Shown: positions 55,213-64,000 of the stretch, one piece after another | How the letters are laid out: each line of letters starts with the position of its first letter | Numbering within the stretch: the stretch's first letter is position 1 | Origin: Gimesia fumaroli | GTDB taxonomy: Bacteria > Planctomycetota > Planctomycetia > Planctomycetales > Planctomycetaceae | Length of the DNA stretch: 64,000 nt | Assembly: GCF_007754425.1 (NCBI RefSeq) | Contig: NZ_CP037452.1 | Span: forward strand, 5,493,164 to 5,557,163 | Direction of reading: 5' to 3' | Program-made: the position numbers and the translations under genes | The notes under the pieces: model-generated | Databases searched by the model: none | What the model saw: only the letters and a program-made list of their open reading frames with translations | Told to the model about the DNA's origin: nothing

Positions 55213-58200
55213 TCATTCATGCCCTGCGGTAACAGGCTCAGGAATTTCTTCGCGTTCTTCAATCAGTTCAATCTCAACTCCACTTTGTTCCACAATCCGG
55301 GCGCCTGCTTTACGACCGAAGCTCCAGAAGAGTGCCGGCCGGATGAAGAACTCCAGAATCGTACTACTTAATAAGCCGCCGATAATCACTGTCGCCACCG
55401 GATACAGAATTTCTTTTCCGGCTTCTCCCTGCGATAACGCCAGCGGAACCAGACCGATGCCTGAAGTGAGTGCCGTCATCAATACGGGGGCCAGCCGTTC
55501 CTGCCCTGCTCTGACAATCATTTCGCGGGTCCAGTCTTCCCCTTCGTACTTCACCAGATGTAGATAATGATTGAGCAGCAGAATCCCATTCCGCGACGCG
55601 ATCCCGCCGAGTGAGATAAAACCGACCATTGCCGCAATTGTCAATGTCTGCCCTGTCACTACGAGCGCGATCACTGAGCCGATAAAGGCCATTGGCAGTG
55701 CCGCCATCACCTGCAGGGAGAAGTTCGCGGAATGAAACATCGTATACAGGACCAGGAAGACTCCCAGCATGGAGACCACAAACAGTGCCGAGATCATGCG
55801 CGAGGCAGCCTGTTGATTCTCGAACTGGCCGCTGTATTCCACAAAATAACCGGCGGGGAGCGCTTTAATTATTGGTTCCTGCTTCGCCTGGATATCTTTG
55901 ACAACATCAACAAGGCCCCGTCCTGACACATTACATTGCACAATAATGCGTTTCTGAACTTTCTCGCGATTGATCGTATTGGGTCCTGAAGAGGCGGAAA
56001 TATCGGCGACCGACGAGAGTGGCGTTGTGCCTCCATTGGGAAGTTCGATCGACAGTCGTTTTAATGCCTGCAGATCTTCCCGGTATTTCTCATCCATGCG
56101 AATCAACAGGTCAAACGTGCGTTGGCCTTGCAGGACCTGCGAGACAACCAGACCATTCATTGCGGTTTCGATATATTCATTCACATAAGCCGGGGTTAAG
56201 CCATACAAACGCAGTTTGTCTCGATTGAGTTTAATCTGCAGCTGAGGGATTTCGACCTGCGGTTCAACCAGAACATCCGTGACCCCCGGCACACTTTTCA
56301 TCACCCCTTCCATTTTTTTAGCCGTATTGCGCAGAACCGTTAAATCTTCGCCATAGATTTTAATACCAACCTGGGCTTTCACTCCGGAAACCATATGCGA
56401 TATTAAATGCGCCAATGGTTGTTCGACCGAGATCACAATTCCCGGAATGTCTTCCATGGAAGAGCGAATGTCGTCGAGCACTGCCTCGCGACTGCGGCCC
56501 GACTCCGGATCAAAGGTGATAATGAATTCGGAGATATTCACGCCCTCGGCATGTTCGTCGAGTTCGGCACGACCCGTTCTTCGAGAAAACGCGGAGACGC
56601 CTTTGATCTTCTTCAGCCGATCCATCACGGTCTCAGATATTTCGTTGGATTTTTTCAGCGAGGTCCCCGGCGGCAAGACTACGTTCAACTGCGCCACCCC
56701 TTCATTAAAGGGGGGCAGAAAATCGCGTTCCAGTTGCATCAACATTAGCGACGCAAAAAACACACCGGCGACGCCCGCGATTAACATGGGCTTGGAGAGA
56801 CGAATACTGAAACTGATGACATAACCGGCAATCCATTTCAAGAACCGCAGCAGAGGTCCGTCCTGATGTGCCTTGTGCTCGGATGGATCATCAGAGCTGA
56901 CAGGTGACCCGAATTTCTTTCCGAGCAGCCAGTAAGACAGCACGGGGGTTAATGTAAGGGAAACCAGCAGCGACGACAGAATCGAAACGATATAGGCAAC
57001 TCCCAGCGGAGCAAACAGGCGGCCTTCCATACCCGACAGTGCGAATAACGGCATAAAGACCAACACTACAATGATAGTTCCGAAAACAATGGAATTTCGA
57101 ATTTCACAACTTGCCTGAAATACAACAAGCAGGGTTGGCTTGGGATTTTTCTGGTATCGATTTTCCTGCAGCCTGCGGAAAATGTTCTCCACATCAACGA
57201 TGGCATCGTCAACGAGTTCTCCAATCGCGACCGCCAGCCCTCCCAGCGTCATGGTGTTAATCGAGAGGCCGAAAACAGCAAAAATGATCGCAGTGATAGC
57301 AATAGAAAGGGGGATCGCCGTTAAGGTAATGAAGGTAGTCCGAAAATTCATCAGGAACAGAAACAGAATAATCACCACGAGTATCCCGCCATCGACGAGC
57401 GCGTCAATTACGTTCTCTATAGAACGATCAATGAACGATTTCTGGGAGTAGAGCTCGGGTTGAATGCGGATATCTGCTGGTAGCGAAGGTTTTAATTCTT
57501 TTAAAGCCTGAATCACATCCTGGGCGACGCGTCGTGTATCAGCATCGGGCTGCTTATTAACGGTCAACACCACAGCGTTACCGCCGGCAAACGTGCCGTC
57601 TTCCTGTTTCACAAACGCGGAACTGTCTCCTCGTTTGACCTGGGCTCCTTCGACGACTTTGGCGACCTGAGAAAGCACGATGGGGCGTCCTTTTTTGGTA
57701 GTGACCACCACCTTTTCCAGATCTTCCAGTGTTTGAATGCGGCCCAATGCGCGAACCAGAAATTCATTCGGCCCCTGCTCATCCAGATATCCGCCAGTCG
57801 CATTGACGTTACTCTCTTCACAGGCCTGCCTGACATCGTGCAGCGTGATTCCATATTTGACGAGTGCCTCGGGATTGACGAGGACCTGAAACTGCTTGCG
57901 CCCGCCCCCCATCGTAAAAACCTGTGAGACACCGGGAATCGTGAGCAGCCGTTGTCGGACCACCCAGTCTGCCAGCGTGCGGACTTCGAGTGGCGACGTT
58001 TTGTCATCTTCGCTCCACATACCGAGCATCATGATCTGTCCCATGATGGAGGAGATCGGTGCCAACTGTGGCTTGACGCCGTCCGGCAATTGTTCGGTCA
58101 CCAGCTGCAGCCGTTCATTGACCACCTGCCGGTCATTGTAGATATCGGTTCCCCATTCGAATTCGACGTAGATGATTGAGATCCCCACGCCGGACGAACT

Positions 58201-58449
58201 GCGCACGGCCTGCACGCCGGTTGCTCCGTTTAATGTGGTTTCCAAGGGAAAAGTGATCAACGATTCCACTTCTTCGGGCGCCATACCCGGCGCTTCGGTC
58301 ATCACAACCACACGCGGGCGATTCAGATTCGGGAAGACATCAATTCCCATGCTGAACGCCTGCCAGATTCCAAAGCCAATCAGAAACAGCGAGAACGCCA
58401 GCGTCAAATGTCGCTGTTTCAGAGAAAATCGAATGATGGCATTCAACAT
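55213..58449 (-). CDS. CzcA/CusA-type heavy-metal RND efflux permease
   Basis: A 1078-residue inner-membrane RND pump of the heavy-metal efflux class. The N-terminus MLNAIIRFSLKQRHLTLAFSLFLIGFGIWQAFSM is helix 1; DVFPNLNRPRVVVMTEAPGMAPEEVESLITFPLE is the porter-domain signature. The intramembrane acidic motif GELVDDAIVDVENIFRRLQ in helix 4 is that of the proton-relay class. The C-terminal half has the second porter pair and the VGFISLGGIASRNGILLLNH helix. It should pair with the adaptor protein encoded 74 bases upstream. The ion cannot be told from the sequence. No outer-membrane channel gene is in the operon. Confidence 0.95.
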   Translation of the reverse strand: MLNAIIRFSLKQRHLTLAFSLFLIGFGIWQAFSMGIDVFPNLNRPRVVVMTEAPGMAPEEVESLITFPLETTLNGATGVQAVRSSSGVGISIIYVEFEWGTDIYNDRQVVNERLQLVTEQLPDGVKPQLAPISSIMGQIMMLGMWSEDDKTSPLEVRTLADWVVRQRLLTIPGVSQVFTMGGGRKQFQVLVNPEALVKYGITLHDVRQACEESNVNATGGYLDEQGPNEFLVRALGRIQTLEDLEKVVVTTKKGRPIVLSQVAKVVEGAQVKRGDSSAFVKQEDGTFAGGNAVVLTVNKQPDADTRRVAQDVIQALKELKPSLPADIRIQPELYSQKSFIDRSIENVIDALVDGGILVVIILFLFLMNFRTTFITLTAIPLSIAITAIIFAVFGLSINTMTLGGLAVAIGELVDDAIVDVENIFRRLQENRYQKNPKPTLLVVFQASCEIRNSIVFGTIIVVLVFMPLFALSGMEGRLFAPLGVAYIVSILSSLLVSLTLTPVLSYWLLGKKFGSPVSSDDPSEHKAHQDGPLLRFLKWIAGYVISFSIRLSKPMLIAGVAGVFFASLMLMQLERDFLPPFNEGVAQLNVVLPPGTSLKKSNEISETVMDRLKKIKGVSAFSRRTGRAELDEHAEGVNISEFIITFDPESGRSREAVLDDIRSSMEDIPGIVISVEQPLAHLISHMVSGVKAQVGIKIYGEDLTVLRNTAKKMEGVMKSVPGVTDVLVEPQVEIPQLQIKLNRDKLRLYGLTPAYVNEYIETAMNGLVVSQVLQGQRTFDLLIRMDEKYREDLQALKRLSIELPNGGTTPLSSVADISASSGPNTINREKVQKRIIVQCNVSGRGLVDVVKDIQAKQEPIIKALPAGYFVEYSGQFENQQAASRMISALFVVSMLGVFLVLYTMFHSANFSLQVMAALPMAFIGSVIALVVTGQTLTIAAMVGFISLGGIASRNGILLLNHYLHLVKYEGEDWTREMIVRAGQERLAPVLMTALTSGIGLVPLALSQGEAGKEILYPVATVIIGGLLSSTILEFFIRPALFWSFGRKAGARIVEQSGVEIELIEEREEIPEPVTAGHE

Positions 58450-58523
58450 GATGATGATCCAGATCTCTAACGTGTATTATAAAAAGTAGGCGATGTTTAC
58501 ATTGGTTTCTCGTCGTCAGAACG

Positions 58524-60029
58524 CTAATGCGAGTGTCCTGCATGCGGATCGACTCCACCGCCGGCCTTATTTTTCAATGCCATCTGTAACTGATGTGCCC
58601 CGGCGAGCGCAATTTTGTCACCCGGAAATATCGAGCCATCATTTTCGATTACCGCTGATATCTGGTCCTGATAAAGGATATGAACCGGACGCCGATCAAA
58701 ATGGTCGCCGTTTTCCTGGAATACAAAATGTTCGGCTCCTTCCGTAGCGATCGCTTCGACAGGAAGTACGATTTGTTTCTGCCAGATCTCAACAGGAACC
58801 CGCAACTGCATCCGCTGTCCCGGCTTGTATTCCCAGGTCACAAAGTGTTTTCCATTTTGGCGAACGGTGTCATACTGAACCCGATTGGGGAGGTCTACAA
58901 AAACGGAAAATGTTCTGGAATCGGTTTCAATCTGGTTATCCAGATAATCAATCTTGAGATTGTTGATCAGTTTTTTCTCTTTATTATTCACTTCCTGAAT
59001 CGCCTGAACGGGCCATTGTTTTTCCATACAGCGTGTGAGTTCATCTGCTTCCTGCTCGAATGCCTGACCTTTGAGATACAGGTCACTGTAGTCTGCTAAC
59101 ACGCACAGCGTAGCTCCTGCCTCAACGAAGTCGCCTTTGCTGACATTCATGGACTGGACAATAAACATCGACTGGGGTGGGAGTGTTCTGGGCTTCTGTA
59201 AGGTATCCTCCGTTGCCGAAATCCGCCGTATTTTCATATTTGGCAACTGTACTTCACCAGATTGATCGTTAAGTATAGGCACATAAACCTGATGCTCTTT
59301 AATCAAGCGGCGTGTTTGATCGATTCGATCAACCTGGGCATCACTGAATCCGTGTAATAAGAGTGCTTCACGTTGTGATTTCAGAATCGCTTCCAGTTTT
59401 TCCTTTTCGTACTCTCGTTCCAGTAAGACCTTACCGGCAATCACTCCACGATTCGTGATGTCTGTAAGCCGTTCGATCTCTTTCTTTTCGACATCGAGTT
59501 CGCCCAGTGTTTTCAGGTAGGCCGTCTGTGCCTGGACGAGATCTTCGTGAGTGAGCCGAAGCTTGAATAACTCACGATCTGGCTTGACTGCTTCTCCTGC
59601 AAGCACATTCACATTCGTGATAATGCCCGTCATGGGTGCGACGATGGTAACCCTGGTTTTCCCCGGCCGTTCGACCACGATTGCAGGAATCGTAATCGTG
59701 CGTGTGAATGATTGCAGCTTGACCGGAATCACCTTATCTGCGGTCAGACCCACATTTTTTCGCGCCTGGGGAGAGAGTTCCAGCGAGCTGGCTTCGTCAT
59801 GCCCGGCATGCCCGGCATGGTCGTGATCGTGGTGCGACTCGTCATCGTGCGCGGCTGCAGATTCGTTGCTCTTGGCCTGCTTCTCTGCGGTCTGCTTACT
59901 TTGGGTCCACCCTTGAACCGCTGGTAGCCATTGTTCCTGGGAGCTCCAGGCCAGCAACCCGGCCGGTATCAGGATGACCAGAGTTAAAATCCATTTCCAG
60001 TTTTGTTTCAGCATTGATTGATTCATCAT
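58524..60029 (-). CDS. RND periplasmic adaptor (CusB/CzcB-type), His-rich
   Basis: A 501-residue membrane fusion protein. An N-terminal transmembrane segment (WKWILTLVILIPAGLLAWS) is followed by a His/Asp tract (HDDESHHDHDHAGHAGHDE, residues about 60-78), which could bind metal. The barrel-sandwich hybrid, alpha-hairpin (AQTAYLKTLGELDVEKKEIERLT and YEKEKLEAILKSQREALLLHGF) and beta-barrel domains occur in the expected order. The C-terminus ends DPHAGHSH. Start ATG 60029. It lies directly upstream of the RND permease in the operon. Confidence 0.93.
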   Translation of the reverse strand: MMNQSMLKQNWKWILTLVILIPAGLLAWSSQEQWLPAVQGWTQSKQTAEKQAKSNESAAAHDDESHHDHDHAGHAGHDEASSLELSPQARKNVGLTADKVIPVKLQSFTRTITIPAIVVERPGKTRVTIVAPMTGIITNVNVLAGEAVKPDRELFKLRLTHEDLVQAQTAYLKTLGELDVEKKEIERLTDITNRGVIAGKVLLEREYEKEKLEAILKSQREALLLHGFSDAQVDRIDQTRRLIKEHQVYVPILNDQSGEVQLPNMKIRRISATEDTLQKPRTLPPQSMFIVQSMNVSKGDFVEAGATLCVLADYSDLYLKGQAFEQEADELTRCMEKQWPVQAIQEVNNKEKKLINNLKIDYLDNQIETDSRTFSVFVDLPNRVQYDTVRQNGKHFVTWEYKPGQRMQLRVPVEIWQKQIVLPVEAIATEGAEHFVFQENGDHFDRRPVHILYQDQISAVIENDGSIFPGDKIALAGAHQLQMALKNKAGGGVDPHAGHSH

Positions 60030-60175
60030 GAGCCTCGATTCAGGCAGTACATGTGCTTATAAAATGTGCGCAACGGGTATCGTGATTGAGCGATTTGCGG
60101 GGTTGGAATCGATGCGTTTTTCAGCGCAGATTCATCCCAAAGCAATATCGAAAGACGATTAGAGAAAAGCGGTGC

Positions 60176-60622
60176 CTATAGCAACCAGACGGTGGTTTGC
60201 GCCTGTGCGCGCACTCCGGGCGCTGCAATCGAAGACAGCGAGGCGAGTTGGAACATGTGCTCCACGTACTGTTTTTCCTGAGCAGAATAGAGCAGATCCC
60301 AGGCAGGCAACAGGTCGACAAACTGGGGCGTTTCTTCCAGGACTTTCACAGATGCAGAAGCCAGATACGAACAGCGGCCTTCCTGACAAGGATCCGATTC
60401 CGGAGCGGCTGGCTGTTCTTCAGACGCTGGTTCCGCATGTTGATGGTGGGCGTGTTCATGATCGTGATGCGTGTCTTCTGCCTGATGTTCACACAAGGCA
60501 ACCGTCTGGCAGGAATTGCTTTGCCCTGCATGACAGTCATGCGCGTGATGCCAGCCACAACCCAGCAAGGTGTGGGACAGCATCGAAAGCAGCATCAGAA
60601 TGGCAATCAACGATTGATACAT
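60176..60622 (-). CDS. His-rich lipoprotein, first gene of the metal-efflux operon
   Basis: A 148-residue protein starting at ATG 60622 (AAGGG upstream). MYQSLIAILMLLSMLSHTLLGCGWHH is a lipoprotein signal with Cys22. A His-rich segment follows (HHAHDCHAGQ, then HHDHEHAHHQH), with four further cysteines nearby. The C-terminal half is mixed helical (PQFVDLLPAWDLLYSAQEKQYVEHMFQLAS). The upstream frame to 60799 is not supported by a ribosome site. It is the first gene downstream of the promoter at 60656-60684; a periplasmic metal sensor or chaperone role is inferred. Confidence 0.8.
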   Translation of the reverse strand: MYQSLIAILMLLSMLSHTLLGCGWHHAHDCHAGQSNSCQTVALCEHQAEDTHHDHEHAHHQHAEPASEEQPAAPESDPCQEGRCSYLASASVKVLEETPQFVDLLPAWDLLYSAQEKQYVEHMFQLASLSSIAAPGVRAQAQTTVWLL

Positions 60623-60974
60623 AAAAACCCTTAGAATGATTGACTCTTCACTTGAATCATGGCACCAAAACAGAATTGTGTCAAGATATCTCTTTTTAAC
60701 GCAAAATTGAGGCCACAAAACACGTTTCATTGAATCGAGTTCGCAAGTCGTTCCTGCATCTAATTTTAGCGGATCTATTTTAAAAACGCATTGAACCACA
60801 TTCTAACTGGTACCGTCGTAGAAATGAATGCACTGTCATCAACCTGACTCTATGGATCCGGTAATCAAGGCTGCTTTATATTTTCAGGAGGGATAGACTT
60901 GTAAACCAGTGCAAAAACCGCGATCCTGAGAGCATCTAGCGCTGCAACATTTTCACAATGAAAGGGAGTGATTT
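60623..60974. other. Divergent gap with the metal-operon promoter
   Basis: About 350 bases between the His-rich lipoprotein gene and the 2-hydroxyacid dehydrogenase gene. It contains the strong minus-strand promoter listed separately. No additional gene is apparent. Confidence 0.55.
60656..60684 (-). promoter_or_regulatory. Predicted sigma70-type promoter of the metal-efflux operon
   Basis: On the minus strand: TTGACA, a 17-base spacer and CATGAT, with the first start codon 34 bases downstream of the -10. The -35 is a perfect consensus and the spacer is ideal. No obvious MerR-type spacer of 19-20 bases is present. Confidence 0.7.
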
Positions 60975-61943
60975 GTGTCTGCGAAATTTCGTGTTTTAAT
61001 TACCGATCGTGCCTGGCCTGACTGCGAGGTGGAACGCAAAGAATTAGCGCTCGTTGATGCCGAAGTCATCGAAGCCCCGCCCGGTGCTGATGAACAGACA
61101 CTTATTGAAAAAGCAACGGGCGTCGATGCGATTGCCACCTGCTGGGCTCAGGTTACCGAAGCCGTAATCGCCGCTGCCCCTGACTGCAAAACCATCGCCC
61201 GTCTGGGAATTGGCCTGGATAATATCGACGTCAAATATGCAACCTCGCGCAAGATTCCAGTGACCAACGTTCCCGATTACTGCATCCCGGAAGTCGCCGA
61301 CCATGCGATGGCGTTGATGCTGGCGAGTCTGCGCAATGTCGCCTTTTTTCACCACCAGACAAAACAGGGAATCTATGATCTGTCGGCGGCTCCCCTGCCT
61401 CGGAGAGTCAGTTCGCTGACAATGGGTTTGTTCGGTTTCGGACTGACGGGTCAGGCCGTGGCAGAGCGGGCGCGGGCCTTTGGTATGGATGTGCTTGCCA
61501 CGAATTCGTCCGGCAATGATTATGGCACCGGGACGACCATGGTGCCGTTCGAGGAGCTCATTCAGAAAAGTGACGTCATTTCCATCCATGCGCCCCTTAC
61601 GGAAGCGACACAACATCAGTTCGATCAAAGTGCGTTTGCACAGATGAAGTCAACTGCTTTGATTATCAATACTTCCCGCGGCGGACTGATTGATTTTGCC
61701 GCATTGAAATCCGCCATTGAAAACCAGGACATCGCCGGAGCCGCTCTGGACGTGTTCGATCCGGAACCACCGGATTTATCGGACCCGTTTTTTCAAGACG
61801 AACGGGTCATTGCGACCCCTCACGCGGCCTTTATTTCACAGGAATCACTGGACGAACTTCGACAACAGGCGGCCCGACAGGTGGCAGATGTCCTCGTAGG
61901 GAGGGAAACCACTAATGTGGTAAACCCGTCAGTATTTGAATAA
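60975..61943 (+). CDS. D-isomer-specific 2-hydroxyacid dehydrogenase
   Basis: A 322-residue NAD-dependent dehydrogenase of the phosphoglycerate dehydrogenase/CtBP-like group. The nucleotide loop is GLFGFGLTGQAVAERARAFG. Catalytic residues are in the usual places: Arg in NTSRGGLIDFAAL, Glu in DVFDPEPPDLS, and His in ATPHAAFISQES. The substrate region LGIGLDNIDVKYATSRKIPVTNVPDYCIPEVADHA is typical. It starts at GTG 60975 with GGGAG upstream. The exact substrate is unknown. Confidence 0.92.
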   Translation: MSAKFRVLITDRAWPDCEVERKELALVDAEVIEAPPGADEQTLIEKATGVDAIATCWAQVTEAVIAAAPDCKTIARLGIGLDNIDVKYATSRKIPVTNVPDYCIPEVADHAMALMLASLRNVAFFHHQTKQGIYDLSAAPLPRRVSSLTMGLFGFGLTGQAVAERARAFGMDVLATNSSGNDYGTGTTMVPFEELIQKSDVISIHAPLTEATQHQFDQSAFAQMKSTALIINTSRGGLIDFAALKSAIENQDIAGAALDVFDPEPPDLSDPFFQDERVIATPHAAFISQESLDELRQQAARQVADVLVGRETTNVVNPSVFE

Positions 61944-62095
61944 CTGATACCATCCGCAAATAGATGTAGAAAAATCGCATCACTGAATCAGCGAAACCCA
62001 TTAAGACTGCGTGAAAATGAACTAGGCTAAGAGTAGGCATTCTTTATTTTTAGCTTAAAAACAGTCTGAAAGGTAATAGATTCAGGTAAGAATGG

Positions 62096-63631
62096 ATGGA
62101 CCCCAATAGTCACTCCCCCCCATCTGAGATCAAAGAGCAGATGATTGAATCGACGTCGCCACCTGGTGATTCTGATTCGATTCAGCGGGAAGAGCGTACG
62201 CCCACACCACCAGTAAAGCCTGAAACACCGCCTGTCTCTGAAACACCATCAGCGCCTGGAGCTTCTACTCCTGAGAAAGCCTCTGATCCCTCTACCGGCG
62301 ATCACTTGCGCGTTGAAGCACTTCGATCAGAACTGCAGGAAAAAGAACAGCTGGTGACAACCCTCACCGCACAACTGGAACAGGTTGTCGAAAGACTGGA
62401 TCACGACCAGCATTCCCTGCACGGTGCCGCTGTGGACCATCAGCGTGTGAAAGAGCTGGAAGCCGAGTTGCATGAAAAAGAGCAGCTGGTCGCGACCCTG
62501 AAAGAACGGCTGAGTGAAGTTGTCGAACAACTGAAACAGAGCCAGCGTGCGAACGAAGAACTCTCGGCTGCAGAAAACCAACGCGTTAAAGAGCTCGAAG
62601 CGGAACTGCAGGAAAAAGAACAGTTGGTGGTGATCCTGACAGAACGTCTGGAACAGGTCGCCGAACAGCTCGATCGCAGACATCGCACGGGCGCTGACCG
62701 AGGCATGACCATCTCCGGCGGTGGTATCCCTCAAGAAGTCATTGAAGAGCAGCAAAAACTTTCGCAGGACCTGCAATCAGTTCTTGAGCAATGGCAGGGA
62801 ATGAATACGGAATCGTCCCTGGCCCGAATTGAACTGCAGATCTCCGAATTGAAAAAAATGGTTGAAGACGGGCTGGAAAAGGGACCTGTGGCTCCCAAGC
62901 CATCCAGTCTGGTCGAATATCTCGCTTCTCCTGACCGGGAAACCCAGGTAGAAGAAGAGCCAGTCACCGCCGAGCAGGAACAAACGCCTGAGGAACCGGA
63001 GACAAGTCCCCCCGCTGACGATTCAACGGCAAGCGGCTGGGAGGCCATGAAAGAAAAACTGCTTTCTGGTCAGGGAGTCGATGTCAACGCAGATCTCGCC
63101 AGGAAACAGGCACCTCCGCCCGCCCCTGCTCCACCTCAGGTACCACAGCCAGCAGTCGGGAATGAAGGAACAGAACAATCGGGACGCACACTGGCCAGCT
63201 ATAAGCCCCCCTTGCCGGAAGCGCCTGCTGAAATCAATTATGATCAGGCATCACAGGCAGAATTGATCGAAGCCGTCACAGAGCGCGATCAATATATCAG
63301 TCTGTTAATCAAACGAGTTCGTGAAGCAGAAACGGCCCTCGTTCCGGTCAATTGGGAACAATTGAATAATGCGCCTGAAGACTTGCTGGAACAGTTACAG
63401 ACGCTGCATCACGATCTGGAACATAATCTGGGCTTAGCCGAGGTCGAAATTTCGATTGAACGCGCCCGACTCTCACGAACGGAATCTATGCTCCAGGGAC
63501 GCGAAGAAGAAATTCGCAAGAAAGAAAAGAAGCTGGGTCTGAATCTGGAACGCAGCGAAGAGGAAGAAGTGCCTGACGAAAGCCAGTTAAACGAAGATCA
63601 GAAAAAACGCTGGCTCGGTTTTCTTAACTAA
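62096..63631 (+). CDS. Coiled-coil protein with tandem helical repeats
   Basis: A 511-residue protein without signal peptide. Residues 1-70 are Pro/Ser/Thr-rich and probably disordered. Residues about 75-200 contain three related repeats of 40-45 residues, each with the core RV(K/E)xLEAEL-x-EKEQLV-x(2)-L-x-E/A-x-L-x-x-V (EALRSELQEKEQLVTTL; RVKELEAELHEKEQLVATL; RVKELEAELQEKEQLVVIL). More charged helices and a Pro-rich part (APPPAPAPPQVPQPAVG) follow, then a C-terminal coiled coil (AEVEISIERARLSRTESMLQGREEEIRKKEKKLG). No enzyme motif; a cytoskeletal or scaffolding role is possible but unproven. Confidence 0.8.
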   Translation: MDPNSHSPPSEIKEQMIESTSPPGDSDSIQREERTPTPPVKPETPPVSETPSAPGASTPEKASDPSTGDHLRVEALRSELQEKEQLVTTLTAQLEQVVERLDHDQHSLHGAAVDHQRVKELEAELHEKEQLVATLKERLSEVVEQLKQSQRANEELSAAENQRVKELEAELQEKEQLVVILTERLEQVAEQLDRRHRTGADRGMTISGGGIPQEVIEEQQKLSQDLQSVLEQWQGMNTESSLARIELQISELKKMVEDGLEKGPVAPKPSSLVEYLASPDRETQVEEEPVTAEQEQTPEEPETSPPADDSTASGWEAMKEKLLSGQGVDVNADLARKQAPPPAPAPPQVPQPAVGNEGTEQSGRTLASYKPPLPEAPAEINYDQASQAELIEAVTERDQYISLLIKRVREAETALVPVNWEQLNNAPEDLLEQLQTLHHDLEHNLGLAEVEISIERARLSRTESMLQGREEEIRKKEKKLGLNLERSEEEEVPDESQLNEDQKKRWLGFLN

Positions 63632-63670
63632 TCGCGGTGCGAGCGATATTGGTCGTTCGCTGCATTCATC

Positions 63671-64000
63671 TTAAGGAATCTGCTTCCCACGCTGATGCTT
63701 CTGGTTTGCAAGACCTGTTTTTTCAGACCAACTCTGCCAGGCCGCTTTCATTTTTGCGACGCGCTCGGGATATTGAGCCGCCAGGTTGTTGGTTTCAGTC
63801 CGATCCTGCTCTAGATCATACAGTTCCCAACGGTTGATAGTACGATCAGCGACGAGTTTCCATTTGCCCTGCCTGATTGCCTGATTATTTCGAAGCTCCC
63901 AGAACAGGGACTCATGCGGCGTGCGTGTTTCTCCCTTTAAAATCGGCAGAATACTTTTCCCCTCGACTGGAATGATCTTGCGAGACTGAAACGTTTCCGG
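63671..64000 (-). CDS. Sulfatase, C-terminal part
   Basis: The last 109 residues of an arylsulfatase-type protein; the start lies beyond the window. Signature of the C-terminal region: SLFWELRNNQAIRQGKWKLVAD, then RWELYDLEQDRTETNNLAAQYPERVAKMKAAWQSW, the hallmark of planctomycete sulfatases. The active-site Cys/Ser region is not included. The substrate is probably a sulfated polysaccharide, as for most planctomycete sulfatases; this is family inference. Confidence 0.9.
   Translation of the reverse strand, partial: PETFQSRKIIPVEGKSILPILKGETRTPHESLFWELRNNQAIRQGKWKLVADRTINRWELYDLEQDRTETNNLAAQYPERVAKMKAAWQSWSEKTGLANQKHQRGKQIP

Noticed and set aside
62300-62700. Possible CRISPR or tandem DNA repeat
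   Set aside because: The repeats are protein-level coiled-coil repeats with diverged DNA; there are no regular spacers.

Overview
The window looks like a chromosomal stretch of a planctomycete, most like Gimesia and its relatives. This rests on recognised families, not on a database search. The family markers are two Tat-exported DUF1501 proteins, two DUF1559 pseudopilin-like proteins with the H-X9-DG tail, a Minf_1886-family protein, a TPR protein ending in two RNA polymerase alpha-CTD modules, an ASPIC/UnbV FG-GAP lipoprotein, a FecR-type protein coupled to an ECF sigma factor, a sulfatase and a PQQ-propeller protein. Base composition is moderate, genes are loosely packed on both strands, and GTG and TTG starts are common.

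Layout. 1-4.5 kb: end of an M20 peptidase, nitroreductase, DUF1501 protein, folK and an isolated Flp pilin. 4.8-11.8 kb: infA, rnhA, recG, an LptF/LptG permease, a DksA/TraR protein and an HtrA protease. 11.8-14 kb: a large secreted DUF11/CARDB protein. 14.4-18.5 kb: a lipB-like gene, lipA, a lipoyl-fold protein, holB and ricT. 18.7-24.7 kb: Minf_1886 protein, membrane pyrophosphatase, rsfS, argS and tRNA-Gln. 24.8-33.9 kb, minus strand: TPR/alpha-CTD protein, rsmB, aroA, an epimerase, a hypothetical protein, prs, a GlmU-type uridylyltransferase and an outer-membrane-like protein. 34-39 kb: gpsA, a PQQ propeller and a second DUF1501 protein.

39.4-44.5 kb, plus strand, is the most unusual part. 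A predicted promoter leads into four co-oriented genes: a membrane-anchored coiled-coil protein, a Tat-targeted Cys/Asp protein with 18 D-x-x-C motifs, a radical SAM/SPASM enzyme with a PqqD-like N-terminus and its own Cys-rich tail, and a Ser/Thr kinase. I read it as a candidate system that modifies a long repetitive substrate in the cytoplasm and then exports it.

44.5-54.3 kb, minus strand: a small lipoprotein, tandem DUF1559 genes, a CRTAC1-like lipoprotein, a TPR protein, the FecR/ECF pair and a Cys-rich secreted protein. 54.5-60.7 kb, minus strand: a heavy-metal RND efflux operon with His-rich accessory lipoproteins, behind a strong predicted promoter. 60.9-64 kb: a 2-hydroxyacid dehydrogenase, a coiled-coil protein and the end of a sulfatase.

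Other points: a LipB-like protein without the catalytic Lys/Cys sits beside a lysine-free lipoyl domain; rsfS has no normal start codon; a REPIN-like inverted pair lies near 1.7 kb. No CRISPR array, transposase or rRNA was seen.
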